A stretch of DNA of 5,593 bases from Nitrospirota bacterium. GTDB taxonomy: Bacteria; Nitrospirota; Nitrospiria; Nitrospirales; Nitrospiraceae. This document shows, one piece after another, positions 5,463 to 5,593 of the stretch. Position 1 is the stretch's first letter. Each line of letters starts with the position of its first letter. The notes below the pieces were generated by a model. The model was not told the DNA's origin and made no database searches. It worked only from the letters and a program-made list of their open reading frames with translations. The position numbers were made by a program, and so were the translations under genes. The stretch lies in NCBI GenBank assembly GCA_016195505.1, contig JACPZN010000231.1:1-5593 (forward strand), in the 5' to 3' direction.

Positions 5463-5468
5463 TATAAG
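5463..5468 (+). promoter_or_regulatory. Candidate -10 element upstream of radA
   Basis: TATAAG matches five of six positions of TATAAT and lies 33 bases before the radA ATG in the 99-base gap after the HAD-like gene. No good -35 box is found at the usual distance (CTTCCT at 16 bases is poor), so support is weak. The rest of the gap shows no convincing terminator. Confidence 0.25.
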
Positions 5469-5501
5469 ATACAGCCAATCATTCTGGTGAGGCCTTCCTC
5501 T

Positions 5502-5593
5502 ATGCGGGCGAAGACCAGTTTTTCCTGCCAAGCCTGCGGACATCAAGCACCCCGGTGGCTGGGCCGCTGTCCCGATTGCGGCGGCTGGAATAC
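5502..5593 (+). CDS. radA: DNA repair protein RadA, N-terminal zinc finger (partial)
   Basis: The window ends after 30 codons and two bases of this frame. The visible residues carry the RadA (Sms) N-terminal C4 zinc finger: C9 and C12 in FSCQACGHQ, then RWLGRCPDCGGWN (18-30) with C23 and C26. This arrangement, with Trp before Leu-Gly and Gly-Trp-Asn after the second pair, is diagnostic of RadA, a RecA-like branch-migration ATPase that drives DnaB-like unwinding at recombination intermediates. The ATPase and Lon-like domains lie outside the window. GTGAGG (5487-5492) nine bases before the ATG is a plausible ribosome binding site. The 99-base gap suggests it may have its own promoter. Confidence 0.9.
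   Translation, partial: MRAKTSFSCQACGHQAPRWLGRCPDCGGWN

Noticed and set aside
5432..5468. TTGTTC paired with TATAAG as a radA promoter
   Set aside because: The spacer would be 25 bases, far outside the usual 16-18; only the -10 candidate is kept, at low confidence.
1..5593. Defence system, prophage, CRISPR array or mobile element
   Set aside because: No integrase, transposase, cas gene, direct-repeat array or terminal repeat is visible; the nuclease and phosphatase belong to widespread housekeeping families and lack defence-type partners here.

Overview
The window (roughly mid-50s % GC by eye) is an ordinary-looking, densely packed chromosomal segment of a Gram-negative-type bacterium. The mix of two adjacent DUF507 proteins, a small bacterial cyclophilin-like protein, a YprB-type nuclease, a lipoprotein with TPRs and radA is what I would expect from the Nitrospirota (Nitrospira-like). 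That assignment is inference from gene content and style, not from any marker gene in the window. Exported proteins (two Sec signal peptides, one lipobox) fit a diderm envelope. I see no rRNA, tRNA, CRISPR array, insertion sequence or phage gene.

Left part, minus strand (1-2407), reading right to left: a DnaQ/YprB-like 3'-5' exonuclease-fold protein with an N-terminal helix-hairpin-helix stretch; a PP2C-type Ser/Thr phosphatase whose ATG overlaps the nuclease stop codon (ATGA), so the two are probably translationally coupled; a short hairpin plus T-tract that could end that transcript; and a secreted NTF2/SnoaL-like protein with an extra C-terminal beta-rich domain. This last gene has its own Shine-Dalgarno and runs off the left edge of the window without a stop.

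A divergent intergenic region (about 2408-2513) separates the two halves. It holds a plausible minus-strand promoter whose -10 box lies only 8 bases before the nuclease ATG (possible leaderless mRNA), overlapping a weaker plus-strand promoter.

Right part, plus strand (2514-5402): a six-gene run with short gaps, likely one operon: cyclophilin-like protein (PF04126 type), two paralogous DUF507 proteins, a TPR lipoprotein, a Bcp/PrxQ thiol peroxidase, and a secreted protein with an Ig-like domain followed by a HAD/lipin-like (LNS2-like) domain that appears to have lost its catalytic aspartates. The 80-base gap between the two DUF507 genes holds an imperfect inverted repeat built of GTGAC units. 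After a 99-base gap, radA begins at 5502 and runs off the right edge.

Functionally the window mixes DNA maintenance (RadA, YprB-like nuclease), signalling (PP2C), oxidative-stress defence (Bcp) and envelope or exported proteins of unknown role. I do not see a clear novel defence or mobile system. The points most worth a second look are the degenerate HAD protein, the nuclease-phosphatase coupling, the possible leaderless start, and the tandem DUF507 pair.
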